Shown here: positions 1-8,800 of the stretch, in pieces
How the letters are laid out: each line of letters opens with the position of its first letter
Numbering within the stretch: the stretch's first letter is position 1
NCBI GenBank assembly: GCA_018223415.1
Contig: JAGTTQ010000001.1
Coordinates: forward strand, 1,440,365 to 1,504,364
Reading direction: 5' to 3'
DNA length: 64,000 nucleotides
DNA from: Eubacteriaceae bacterium Marseille-Q4139
GTDB lineage: Bacteria; Bacillota; Clostridia; Lachnospirales; Lachnospiraceae
Translations under genes and position numbers: made by a program
Notes under the pieces: model-generated
Databases searched by the model: none
What the model was told of the DNA's origin: nothing
The model's input: only the letters and a program-made list of their open reading frames with translations

Positions 1-2
1 GC

Positions 3-704
3 GCGTTCCCGGAGGCCAGGCTTTTGCTCCGCCGCCCCTTTTTGGAAGGGCTGGAATGGACGGCCGGTGTCTACAACGACATGGCCGGAGACCCCGACGC
101 CACAGAGGAATGGCTTAACTGGCTGGAAAACGGCGGCGTCTACTCCCAGACCGGGGAACACTGCCTGACGGCCATTGATTCCTTCTGGCAGAAAGCGCCG
201 GTCGGCGGCGAATTCACAAGCGGTATCCCCATGGAGGAGCTGCTGGACGAACGGCTGGAAGAAACGCTTTCGCTCCTTGCCCGCTCCCATGCGACCTTTT
301 TAGGGCCGAAAATCCCGACGGAAAAAAGCAGCAGCGCTGACGCGGTTCTGGCTTCTTTGGGCTACCGGCTGGAAATCAGCAAAATGTCCATGGGACGTGC
401 GCCCGGCGGAAAGACCCGCGTCGTCCTTACCTGGAAAAACAGCGGGAACGCGCCGTTTTACTGGGACTGGCCTGTCTATCTTTATGAGATGGATGCTGAC
501 GGGACGGTGATTCGGAAGACGCCGGTGAACCTCTCGCTTTCGGCGCTTCTGGACGGGGAAACGGTCATGACGGAAACTCTGCTTTCTAAGAGGCCGGCCG
601 TTCTCGGCGTAGGCATTGAAGATCCCATGACCGGCGAACCGGCTGTCCGGATTGCGTCTGAGATGGAGCAGATTGGGAAGATTTCGGTTTTGTATCGGAG
701 ATAA
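3..704 (+). CDS. Partial CDS: C-terminal part of a DUF4832-like protein
   Basis: The frame is open to the left edge of the window, so only the last 233 codons are seen and the start is outside. The final ~120 residues resemble the beta-sandwich DUF4832 domain often found at the C-terminus of carbohydrate-active or surface proteins: a 'GYRLEI' strand followed by 'VVLTWKNSGNAPFYWDWPV'. The part before it is helical and acidic, as in the end of a TIM-barrel-like catalytic domain, but no catalytic motif can be assigned. The gene ends just before a strong terminator and is convergent with bioY. The family call rests on motif memory only; it could be another Ig-like accessory domain. Confidence 0.6.
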   Translation, partial: AFPEARLLLRRPFLEGLEWTAGVYNDMAGDPDATEEWLNWLENGGVYSQTGEHCLTAIDSFWQKAPVGGEFTSGIPMEELLDERLEETLSLLARSHATFLGPKIPTEKSSSADAVLASLGYRLEISKMSMGRAPGGKTRVVLTWKNSGNAPFYWDWPVYLYEMDADGTVIRKTPVNLSLSALLDGETVMTETLLSKRPAVLGVGIEDPMTGEPAVRIASEMEQIGKISVLYRR

Positions 705-710
705 AACGTA

Positions 711-746
711 TGCCCTCCGGCTTACCTGCCGGAGGGCATTTTCTTT
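711..746 (+). terminator. Rho-independent terminator between the DUF4832-like gene and bioY
   Basis: A perfect 10-bp stem (TGCCCTCCGG at 711-720 with CCGGAGGGCA at 729-738) with an 8-nt loop is followed by TTTTCTTT on the plus strand. It ends the plus-strand gene. The hairpin is symmetric and could also stop bioY transcripts on the minus strand, although the T-run on that side is poorer. Confidence 0.85.
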
Positions 747-1293
747 AAATTTCCATCGCCCGCGAAAGTCTGCGGCTTAAGGCGAGCGCCAGGCCGATCT
801 TTATAAGATCCGGGATGATAAAGGGAATTACGCACCAGCCAAGGACTGTCATAAGCCCTACTGGCCCGGAAGCCCGCATGTACAGGAACATGTACCAGAC
901 CGTGCCGAAGGCGTAGCAGGCTGCTAATCCCGCAACGGCCGAGGCTACAAATACCGGCGCGCTTTTTCCAAACAGCCGCTCTGCCGCCCACATGATCATG
1001 GCCGACAGGATAAAGCCCAAAAGATATCCGCCCGTCTGTCCCGCGAGGGCGCCGATCCCGCCGGAAAAGCCGGCAAATACGGGAAGTCCTGCGGCTCCCA
1101 GAAGAAGGTAGACTGCGATGGCAATCGTCCCCCGCTTCCCGCCCAGGGCGCCCACGGCGAAAAATACCCCGAAGGTCTGCATCGTAAACGGCACGGCCGT
1201 CGGGATGGAAATCCAGGAACAGACGGCCATAAGCGCCGCCATGATCCCGATATATGTAATGTCTCTTGTTTTCAATGTCGTTTTTGTATGCAT
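745..1293 (-). CDS. bioY: BioY biotin transporter, ECF substrate-binding component
   Basis: The product is 182 residues with about six hydrophobic segments and the BioY layout: an N-terminal 'YIGIMAALMAVCSWI' helix, 'PFTMQTFGVFFA', a glycine-rich 'GLPVFAGFSGGIGAL' loop and a 'GGYLLGF' helix. BioY binds biotin in the membrane and works with a shared ECF energising module (EcfA, EcfA', EcfT), none of which is in this window. The ATG at 1291-1293 was chosen because AAAGGAG lies 10 nt upstream; a longer upstream frame lacks a ribosome site. Promoter and BirA operator lie directly upstream, so expression should fall when biotin is ample. Biotin is needed by AccB and AccC, encoded near the other end of this window. 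Confidence 0.93.
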   Translation of the reverse strand: MHTKTTLKTRDITYIGIMAALMAVCSWISIPTAVPFTMQTFGVFFAVGALGGKRGTIAIAVYLLLGAAGLPVFAGFSGGIGALAGQTGGYLLGFILSAMIMWAAERLFGKSAPVFVASAVAGLAACYAFGTVWYMFLYMRASGPVGLMTVLGWCVIPFIIPDLIKIGLALALSRRLSRAMEI

Positions 1294-1326
1294 TGCTTTG
1301 CATCTCCTTTGCCGCATTCTGCGGCT

Positions 1327-1354
1327 ATTCTATCATATTTTCCCAAATTGTCAA
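1327..1354 (-). promoter_or_regulatory. bioY promoter
   Basis: On the minus strand TTGACA (1349-1354) and TAGAAT (1327-1332) are separated by 16 nt. This near-consensus sigma-A promoter lies about 35 nt upstream of the bioY start. Its -35 hexamer is part of the right half of the BirA box. Confidence 0.75.
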
Positions 1355-1379
1355 CACGTTTTTTTATTTTAGTTTACAA
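1348..1379. promoter_or_regulatory. BirA-type biotin operator
   Basis: TTGTCAAC (1348-1355) and GTTTACAA (1372-1379) form an inverted repeat with a 16-nt spacer and one mismatch between arms. This matches the Firmicutes BirA operator pattern (TTGTTAAC, 15-16 nt, GTTAACAA). It overlaps the -35 box of bioY, which fits repression by biotinyl-AMP-bound BirA. The motif is seen; the identity of the regulator is inferred from the family and from the target gene. Confidence 0.8.
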
Positions 1380-1461
1380 TCCGATTCTGCCCGATTTTCC
1401 ATCTTGCGAAAATACACGGATATAGTAAAATGAAATCAGAATATAATCGGGTGGTGACAGT

Positions 1462-2781
1462 ATGGAAATGGAACAGTTATCCATGTTTGACTATAAGGAA
1501 GCCGCGGCGCCGCTCGCCAGCCGCCTGCGGCCGGAAACCCTGGACACCTTCGTGGGCCAGAAGCATCTTCTCGGAAAGGGGAAAATCCTCCGCCAGCTCA
1601 TCGACCAGGACAACATCCCGTCCATGATCTTCTGGGGCCCGCCAGGCGTCGGGAAGACGACGCTCGCCAGCATCATCGCCAGGCGCACCAACGCGGATTT
1701 CATCAATTTCAGCGCCGTCACAAGCGGCATCAAGGAAATCAAAGAGGTCATGGCAAAGGCCGAGCTCAGCCGCCGGATGGGTGTGCGGACGCTGGTGTTC
1801 GTGGACGAGATCCACCGCTTCAACAAGGCCCAACAGGACGCCTTCCTTCCCTATGTGGAAAAGGGCAGCATCATCTTAATCGGCGCCACGACGGAAAACC
1901 CGTCCTTTGAGATCAACGCCGCTCTTCTCTCCCGCTGCCGCGTCTTCGTCCTCCAGGCTCTCGGAACCGACGATTTGACGGAGCTTTTAAACCATGCCTT
2001 AAAAAGCCCCAAGGGCCTCGGCTACTTGAACGTCGATATTTCCGACGAGCTGATTTCCATGATTGCGTCCTTTGCAAACGGGGATGCCAGGACAGCTTTA
2101 AACGTGCTGGAAATGGCTGTCACCAACGGGGAAATCTCCGCCGAAAAGACGACCGTTACGAAAGAAATTTTAGAGCAGTGCATCAGCAAAAAATCCCTGC
2201 TTTACGACAAAAATGGCGAGGAACACTATAACCTGATCTCTGCCCTCCATAAATCCATGCGAAACAGCGACCCGGACGCCGCCGTTTACTGGCTCGCCAG
2301 GATGTTAGAGGCCGGCGAGGATCCCCTCTACATTGCAAGGCGCTTAATCCGCTTCGCCAGCGAGGACATCGGCATCGCCGACAGCCGCGCCTTAAGCCTC
2401 ACGGTGTCCGCTTACCAGGCCTGCCACTTCCTCGGCATGCCGGAGTGCAATTTAAGCCTGGCCCAGGCCGTCATCTATCTGTCACTGGCGCCCCGCTCCA
2501 ACGCCGTGTACACGGCATATGAGCACGCAAAATCCGATGCCTTAACCATGCTGTCGGAGCCGGTTCCCCTGGTAATCCGCAATGCGCCGACCGGGCTCAT
2601 GAAGGACTTAAACTACGGAAAGGGCTATGTCTACGCCCATGACACCGAAGAGAAAATGGCCCGCATGGAATGCCTGCCGGAGTCCTTAAAGGGTACTCGG
2701 TATTATCATCCGACGGAGAGCGGGGAGGAAAAGGCGGTGAAGGAGCGGCTGGAGGAGGTGCTGCGGTGGAAGAACGGATAG
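1462..2781 (+). CDS. rarA: Replication-associated recombination protein A (AAA+ ATPase)
   Basis: The product is 439 residues, the usual RarA/MgsA/WRNIP1 length. Walker A is 'GPPGVGKTT' near residues 59-67, Walker B is 'VFVDEIHRFNKAQQDAF', and the sensor-1 region reads 'IGATTENPSFEINAALLSRC', all typical of the clamp-loader-like RarA family. The C-terminal half is the tetramerisation region with the conserved stretch around 'APRSNAVYTAY'. RarA acts at stalled replication forks and on single-stranded DNA ends. The ATG at 1462 follows a GGTGGTG ribosome site. The gene is followed after 17 nt by ggt and may be co-transcribed with it, though the functions are unrelated. Confidence 0.95.
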   Translation: MEMEQLSMFDYKEAAAPLASRLRPETLDTFVGQKHLLGKGKILRQLIDQDNIPSMIFWGPPGVGKTTLASIIARRTNADFINFSAVTSGIKEIKEVMAKAELSRRMGVRTLVFVDEIHRFNKAQQDAFLPYVEKGSIILIGATTENPSFEINAALLSRCRVFVLQALGTDDLTELLNHALKSPKGLGYLNVDISDELISMIASFANGDARTALNVLEMAVTNGEISAEKTTVTKEILEQCISKKSLLYDKNGEEHYNLISALHKSMRNSDPDAAVYWLARMLEAGEDPLYIARRLIRFASEDIGIADSRALSLTVSAYQACHFLGMPECNLSLAQAVIYLSLAPRSNAVYTAYEHAKSDALTMLSEPVPLVIRNAPTGLMKDLNYGKGYVYAHDTEEKMARMECLPESLKGTRYYHPTESGEEKAVKERLEEVLRWKNG

Positions 2782-2798
2782 CAGAAAGGAGTATTTCT

Positions 2799-4520
2799 AT
2801 GGATCACACCTTCATTTTTGACCGTGAACGGCCTCTGCACTGCCTTTACCGCCCCTTCATCATGGGCACAAAGGGCGGTGTCAGCACCAACAGCTACTAC
2901 GCCACGAAAGCCGGTCTGGAAATCCTTCAAAAGGGCGGGAACGCGGCCGATGCGGCCGTGGCTGTCTCTCTTGTCCTCGGTGTGACGGAGCCTTACCACT
3001 CCGGCATCGGCGGCGGCTGTTTTACCCTCTACTACGATAAAAAATCCGGGCGCACCCTCTCTTTGGATGCCCGCGGCGCTGCGCCGAAAAAAGCCTTCCG
3101 CGACATGTACCTGGACGCAGACGGCAATGTGGACGAATCCTGGGAATGGTTTGACGGGAAAGCCGTGGCGGCCCCGCAGCTCTACCGCGCCCTGGAACGC
3201 TTAAACAGCGAATACGGCACCATGTCCCTAAAGGAGCTTTCTGAGCCAGCCATCCGCCTCGCAAGGGACGGCTTCACCTGCAACTTCATGTACGAGGGCG
3301 CCATGAACCATGCCCTGACGGCTCATGCGGCGAAATATTCCGAAGATTTCCGAAAATCCTATCTGAAAAATGGGGAGAAGTACCGCTTCGGCGATCTCGT
3401 GACGAATCCTGACCTGGCACGCACCATGGAACTGGTGGCTGAAAACGGCGTCGACTGGTTTTATAACGGTGAGGCGGCCGATGCCATGGTTTCATGCGTG
3501 AAAAAACGCGGCGGCGTCCTCACGAAAGAAGATTTAACCGGCTGTACGGCAAAAGAACGGCCGGTTGTCCGCGGGAATTTCATGGGCTATGACCTGGTTT
3601 CCATGTCTCCGCCAAGCTCCGGCGGCTCCCATATTATTCAAATCTTGAATATTCTGGAAAATTTCGATATTCGTGCAATGGGGCACAATTCCGCCGAGTA
3701 CCTCCACGTTCTCTGTGAGACCATCAAGCTGATGTTCGCCGACCGCTCCGTCGCCATGGGTGATCCGGATTTCGTGAAGGTGGATGTGGAACGGATTCTC
3801 TCCAAAGAATATGCAAAGGAATGCGCCGCTCGCATCGACCTCGCAAAAGCGCAGGAATTTTCCGCTTCCGAGGGCATCGAAGCGAAGGAGTATGAGGGGA
3901 ACACGACGCACTTTTCCATCATCGACAAGGACGGGAACATGATCTCCCAGACACAGACCGTGAGAAGCTACTGGGGTTCCGGCGTCATGGTGGACGGCTT
4001 CGGCTTTGTCATGAACAACGCCGTCTCCGATTTCAGCGCCAAGGCCGGTACCCTGACAACCCAGGGGCTTGTCTACGGCACAGCCAACGGCATCGAGGGC
4101 GGAAAGACACCGCTCTCCAGCATGAACCCGGCACTCGTTTTTAAGGATGGCATGCCGCTTTTATCCGTAGGTGCAGCCGGCGGCCCCCGCATCATCACGG
4201 GAACGCTCCAGCTTCTCTTAAACGTGCTGGCCTTTGACATGAACCTGGACGAGGCGCTCCAGGCCGCTTACATCAACTGCCTGACCGAAAAGCAGGGACT
4301 GGAATACGAGCCCAGCATCACGCCTGACACGGCGCGGCTTTTAGCCGAGAAGGGCCACAATCTCCTGCCCTGCGGCCGCGGCTTCTCCATGTCCACCATG
4401 GTAAACGGCGTCATGGTAAATGACGGCCGCTTCCAGGTCTGCGGAAACAACCGCCACGACGGCTGCGGCGGCGTTCTGCTGGACGGCGGACGGATGGCGT
4501 TTGAGGGGATTGCGTTTTAA
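2799..4520 (+). CDS. ggt: Gamma-glutamyltransferase (gamma-glutamyltranspeptidase)
   Basis: The 573-residue product has the N-terminal nucleophile hydrolase signature. 'NTTHFSIIDKDGNM' near residues 368-381 marks the autocatalytic cleavage site, with Thr369 becoming the nucleophile of the small subunit. The glycine-rich 'GGKTPLSSMNPALVF' and 'GAAGGPRIITGTLQ' regions are typical of the small subunit. The enzyme transfers or hydrolyses gamma-glutamyl groups from glutathione and related peptides. The ATG at 2799 is preceded by AGAAAGGAG, and the longer upstream frame overlaps rarA and has no ribosome site. No signal peptide is visible, unlike the secreted Bacillus and E. coli enzymes, so a cytoplasmic location is likely. 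A bidirectional terminator follows. Confidence 0.93.
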   Translation: MDHTFIFDRERPLHCLYRPFIMGTKGGVSTNSYYATKAGLEILQKGGNAADAAVAVSLVLGVTEPYHSGIGGGCFTLYYDKKSGRTLSLDARGAAPKKAFRDMYLDADGNVDESWEWFDGKAVAAPQLYRALERLNSEYGTMSLKELSEPAIRLARDGFTCNFMYEGAMNHALTAHAAKYSEDFRKSYLKNGEKYRFGDLVTNPDLARTMELVAENGVDWFYNGEAADAMVSCVKKRGGVLTKEDLTGCTAKERPVVRGNFMGYDLVSMSPPSSGGSHIIQILNILENFDIRAMGHNSAEYLHVLCETIKLMFADRSVAMGDPDFVKVDVERILSKEYAKECAARIDLAKAQEFSASEGIEAKEYEGNTTHFSIIDKDGNMISQTQTVRSYWGSGVMVDGFGFVMNNAVSDFSAKAGTLTTQGLVYGTANGIEGGKTPLSSMNPALVFKDGMPLLSVGAAGGPRIITGTLQLLLNVLAFDMNLDEALQAAYINCLTEKQGLEYEPSITPDTARLLAEKGHNLLPCGRGFSMSTMVNGVMVNDGRFQVCGNNRHDGCGGVLLDGGRMAFEGIAF

Positions 4521-4537
4521 AGCCTAAAAAATACAAA

Positions 4538-4585
4538 ATGCCGCGCATTCCAGGAATTTTTCCGGCATGCGCGGCATGTTTTTGT
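4538..4585. terminator. Bidirectional terminator between ggt and the M20 amidohydrolase gene
   Basis: ATGCCGCGCAT (4538-4548) pairs perfectly with ATGCGCGGCAT (4567-4577). The plus strand continues with GTTTTTGTTT; the minus strand continues with TTTTGTATTTTTT. The hairpin therefore can end both convergent genes. Confidence 0.85.
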
Positions 4586-4590
4586 TTCTG

Positions 4591-5736
4591 TTATTTCATT
4601 TCTCCGGCAAACACGTCAAGGCCGGTCATCGCCAGCACCTTCACGGCCGCATGGAGCGCCCGTTTTCCCTCCGGGCCGCCGGAAGCGCAGGCAAACTCGG
4701 CCGTGTGGGTGCCGAGGCCCTCGCCGATGCCGATGTAGAACTGGGCTGCCGGCAGCGCATGGGTCACGTTGCCCACATCCGTGGAACCGATGCCCTGGGT
4801 TAAGTCACGCGGGATATGGTGCTCGCCGATGAAGTCCATGTTCTTTTCCACTAACGCCACCAGCCGCCTGTCATTTTTCACGTCCTTGATGGCATAGCCG
4901 GACTGCTCGATCTCCACCTCGACGCCGGCGCAGACCGCAGCGCCTTTTGCACAGCGGTTTACGGCCTCCACCACCTCGTTTAAGTAGTCAAAATCCAGCG
5001 CGCGGATGTTGAACATGCAGACGGCTTTTTCTGTGATGATATTGACGACCGTGCCGCCCTCTAAAATAATCCCGTGAACGCGGGTATAGTCCTTAAAATG
5101 CACCCGCTGGCTGTCCACAGCGTTGAACATCTGGATTACGCCGTTTAAAGCGTCGGCGCCTTTCCACGGGCACGCGGCCGAGTGGGCCGGCCGGCCCTTA
5201 AACGTGTATTTCATGTTCACAGCCGCAAAGGAAATGTCGTCTGCCATGGACATGTCGCTGGGATGCATGATGAGCGCCGTGTCCACGCCTTCAAAAATCC
5301 CCTCATCGAGCATCGTGATCTTGCCGCTTCCGTTTTCTTCGGCCGGTGTCCCGAGTACCTTTAATTTGCCGCCGATGCCGTATTTTTCCATGATTTCCTT
5401 TAAAATCACGCCGGCACCGGCCGCGCTCGTGCCGATCAGATTATGCCCGCAGGCATGTCCGATCTCCGGGAGCGCGTCGTATTCTGCCATGAACGCGAAG
5501 ACAGGGCCGGGCTTTTTGCTGTCGTACTCGGCCACAAACGCCGTGTCCAGGGAACCGGCCCCGCGGGTCACTGAAAAGCCGTGGTTTTCCAAAAGATCGC
5601 AAAGCGTCTTCTGGGCCTCTTTTTCATGGTAGGCCAGCTCCGGATTTTCAAAAATATGCGCCGAGACGGCCTCAAATTCTTCTTTGTGGCTGTCGGAGAG
5701 CGCCTCCAGCTCATGTTTTGCCTGATTGAGATCCAT
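4591..5736 (-). CDS. M20 family (M20D) amidohydrolase / aminoacyl hydrolase
   Basis: The 381-residue product has the M20D hydrolase pattern: 'FMAEYDALPEIGHACGHN' with the metal-site HACGH, 'TPAEENGSGKI' with the catalytic/metal glutamates, 'ALIMHPSD', a dimerisation domain starting near 'HSAACPWKGADALNG', and a final 'GSTDVGNVTHALPAAQF'. Relatives cleave N-acyl amino acids, p-aminobenzoyl-glutamate or small dipeptides; the GSTDVGNV and HACGHNLIG forms are closest to the AbgB/PM20D2-like group, but the substrate cannot be read from sequence. The start at 5736 was chosen because GGAGG lies 9 nt upstream; a 26-residue upstream extension would contain the promoter. It is a single gene between two terminators. 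Confidence 0.88.
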   Translation of the reverse strand: MDLNQAKHELEALSDSHKEEFEAVSAHIFENPELAYHEKEAQKTLCDLLENHGFSVTRGAGSLDTAFVAEYDSKKPGPVFAFMAEYDALPEIGHACGHNLIGTSAAGAGVILKEIMEKYGIGGKLKVLGTPAEENGSGKITMLDEGIFEGVDTALIMHPSDMSMADDISFAAVNMKYTFKGRPAHSAACPWKGADALNGVIQMFNAVDSQRVHFKDYTRVHGIILEGGTVVNIITEKAVCMFNIRALDFDYLNEVVEAVNRCAKGAAVCAGVEVEIEQSGYAIKDVKNDRRLVALVEKNMDFIGEHHIPRDLTQGIGSTDVGNVTHALPAAQFYIGIGEGLGTHTAEFACASGGPEGKRALHAAVKVLAMTGLDVFAGEMK

Positions 5737-5775
5737 AATCCTTTTCCTCCTGGGTTTTGTTGATGAACTGGTTTT

Positions 5776-5804
5776 ATTGTAGCTTAACGGAAGGGAAAAT
5801 ACAA
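5776..5804 (-). promoter_or_regulatory. Promoter of the M20 amidohydrolase gene
   Basis: On the minus strand TTGTAT (5799-5804) and TACAAT (5776-5781) are exactly 17 nt apart, about 40 nt upstream of the chosen start. No clear operator symmetry was seen around it. Confidence 0.65.
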
Positions 5805-5811
5805 GATTTGC

Positions 5812-5848
5812 CATGAAAAAGGCGGGCCTCCGTTTGGAAGCCCGTCCT
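5812..5848 (-). terminator. Terminator of the large surface-protein gene
   Basis: The minus strand reads GGACGGGCTTCC, a short loop, then GGAGGCCCGCC followed by TTTTTCAT, starting 15 nt after the stop codon of the 1662-residue gene. The stem is GC-rich with one bulge. Confidence 0.8.
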
Positions 5849-5862
5849 TTCCGTTCTTTTCC

Positions 5863-8800
5863 TTATGGTTCCCAGGCACCGTCACGGTCAACGCCATAGC
5901 CGTCCGGCGTCTTCTCGCTCTGGTACATGGAGCCATACGGCCTTGCAGCCGTCCCGTTGTACGTCCAGCCGCCTGTCTCTTCGTTGTAGCTCCACGTCTC
6001 CGCCTGCGGCGTCGGATTCAGGTAATACCACTTTCCTCCGATGTACTGCCAGCCAGTCAGCATCTCGCCGGAACCTGGCTTTAAGTAGTACCACTTTCCA
6101 TCCTGCTCATCGAAGTGCCAGCCCTCAATCATCGTGCCCAGCATGCCGTCGGACGTCCGGTGCAGGTAGTACCATTTTCCCGCTGCCGTATCCAGGTACC
6201 AGCCATAGCGCATGATCCCGGCTGCATCAAAGCTGAACCAGCCTTCCTTCGGCTGTCCGTCCACCGCATATGGGTTCTTCACATATGCCCACTGGTTCTT
6301 CAGTACCGTCCCATCATTCAGAATGAATTTCCACTGATGGTACTCCGGCGACGTTACTGGTGTAGCGCCTTCCGGAACGGCCGTGCGGATGGCGATGTTC
6401 GTGTTCTGCGGATCCACATGCACCCAGTTTCCGTTTAAGCCGACGGTGTAAACGCGGCCGGAGCTGTCGCTGTCATCGTCATCCCCGTCATCATAGGACG
6501 GTTCGGATGCAAGCTTCTCGTAATACACTTTGATTGCCACATTGCCCGTCAGGGAATCGCCTTTTACCTCCCCTTCCGTACCGGCAATCCGGTACCCATC
6601 GACTGCCTGATTTGCCTGTCCGCTTACGTCGTAAGGCTGGCCGGCAGGTTTTTCAAGGGATACCGGTGCTTTCAGCTCGTGGCCGGTCCCTTTTTCCAGG
6701 TAGCTTATGGTAATGGTGTAGGTGGCTGGTGTCTCCGCATTTTTCGTGTAGTAAACACGGATAACAACATTTTCACCGCCGATGGTTCCTTTGGCCTGTC
6801 CCTCAACCCTGGCTCTTGTGTAGCCGCTGACGGCAGCTTCCGTCTCTTCTTCCACATCATAAGCCGCTCCGTCTTTGATCGGGCCGGTCACATAGGCAGC
6901 CATAATGTCTTTTCCTGTCTCCTGGTCGAGATACCGGACTGTTACGGTGTATGTCTTCACCTCCGGCTCCGGAGACGGTTCGGCATTCTTTTCGTAGTAA
7001 ACCACGATAAGAACATTTGCATTGTCTATGGTGCCTTTGGCCTGGATCTCACCGTCGCTTCTCGTATAGCCCTCCACGGCGATTTCCGTGTATTCTGTCA
7101 CGTCGTACTCTGCGCCGTTTTCCAGCAGGCCTGTCACATACGGGTCATGAATTTCTTCGCCGGTCTCTTTGTCCAGGTAACGCACGGTGACTGTGTATTG
7201 ATACGGCTCAGGAGTGATATTTTTTGTGTAGTAGGAAGCAACTGCAATGTCCTCCTGGCCCATGGTGCCTGCTGAAACGCCGGCAATCTCTTTGAAGGTA
7301 TAGCCAGGAATCGGCTTCTGCGCCTCATCTGTCACATCGTAGGCAGTACCTTCTGCCACGTTCTTCTCATAGGGCGCGATTCCTAGAATCGGCTCTTTTG
7401 TGTCAGCATCAAAGTAATTGACAGTCACCTTGTGAGCCGGAACCTCCCATACAAGGGCAAACGGGCTGAAACCGGCGCGCTCCGTCTCAAATCGGATGCC
7501 GTTCTCTGTCATCCGGAGCGTTCCGTCTTCTGCACTCTTGATCTCGATTCCTGTGTTCCGGATCGCCTCCTCCACGGCTGCCTGGCCGCTGATGCCATAT
7601 TCCCTGTGCAGGTCTGTGTAATGGACAAGCTTAAAATCTGTGTTTGCATCCGTTCCGTCCGGATATGGGAGATAAACGACAGAACCGTAGCTTGCAGCAA
7701 CCCATGCATTTCCGTTGTGGGCATCCACAAGGTCAAGATAATGGAACTCATACTTATACCCGTTACCGGATGCCGGGGTGCCGAGTTCTTTCTCCGCCCG
7801 CTCTTCCATCAATTCCTGACGGTTGTCGCCTTCCTCGAGAAGGAGGCTGTCATCCAGAAGGGAGATGCCGCTGGTATCGGTAATTTTTCTCTCGGCATCG
7901 TTGTTGACGTAATATGTTGAGGAGAGGAATCCTAAGTATTTCAGATCCACCACGGTCGCGTGTTCAACCGGCGCCGCCGGCTCCTCCTCCACCTTCGGAT
8001 AGGTAATCGACCCATCCTGGGCCTCGGAGATGTCCTGCGTATGGCGGACAATCAGCGTTCCTGGTTCCATTTCCCCGGAAACATCATTGCCATTGATGCG
8101 GATCTTCGTGGCCGGATCCTTCAGAATTAAATGTGCCTCATATTCACCGGCAACCGTATCGTCCTCAACGGGGGTTCCGTTTTCGTCCAGATAGTTTACG
8201 GTGAAAAGGCTGATAAGGGCTTCCTCCGGATTTTCCGTCACTGCTTCCCCGTTAATTTCCACATTTTTTATTGCATCCAGACTGTTTTTCAGCGTAAGCA
8301 TCGGGAATCCGCCGTCATCATACGTTTCATTATTCTGGCCGCCGCCGGTATAAATCGTCGTATCATCCGGTGAAAGCGTGTATTCTGTGTTGTTCACGAA
8401 TAGCATAGCATACGGCGTTCCCGGCGTGAGGTCTTTCATGGTTACGTCAAGAACATCCTCATTCTCAATCTCTTCCAACCGGAGCTCTGCATTTTCCGCT
8501 GGTGTTCCGTCTTCATTCAGAGGGATGCAGGCAATGAAGAGGCCGGTTTTCCTGACCGATGAGGATCTGTCCATCGTAAAGTGAAATTCCTGTGCGGACG
8601 GAAGAATCCAGAGGGCATTGGAACCAACCGCCGTCCAGCCAGGATATTGTTCGGCAAGCAGTTCTTTTATTTTGCCATTCGCTTCTGTTCTTGCCTGGCC
8701 CAGCATGACGTCTGCATAGTTCTCATCCAGGGTGAGCGTGCCCAGAGACAGCTTCACCGTGCGTGCCCCTTTTAACGTCTCTGCATTCAGTTTCAGGCGT

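Noticed and set aside
6600..7450. Regular repeats in the surface-protein gene considered as a CRISPR-like array
   Set aside because: They are in-frame MucBP protein repeats of ~72 codons with divergent DNA, not short identical repeats with unique spacers.
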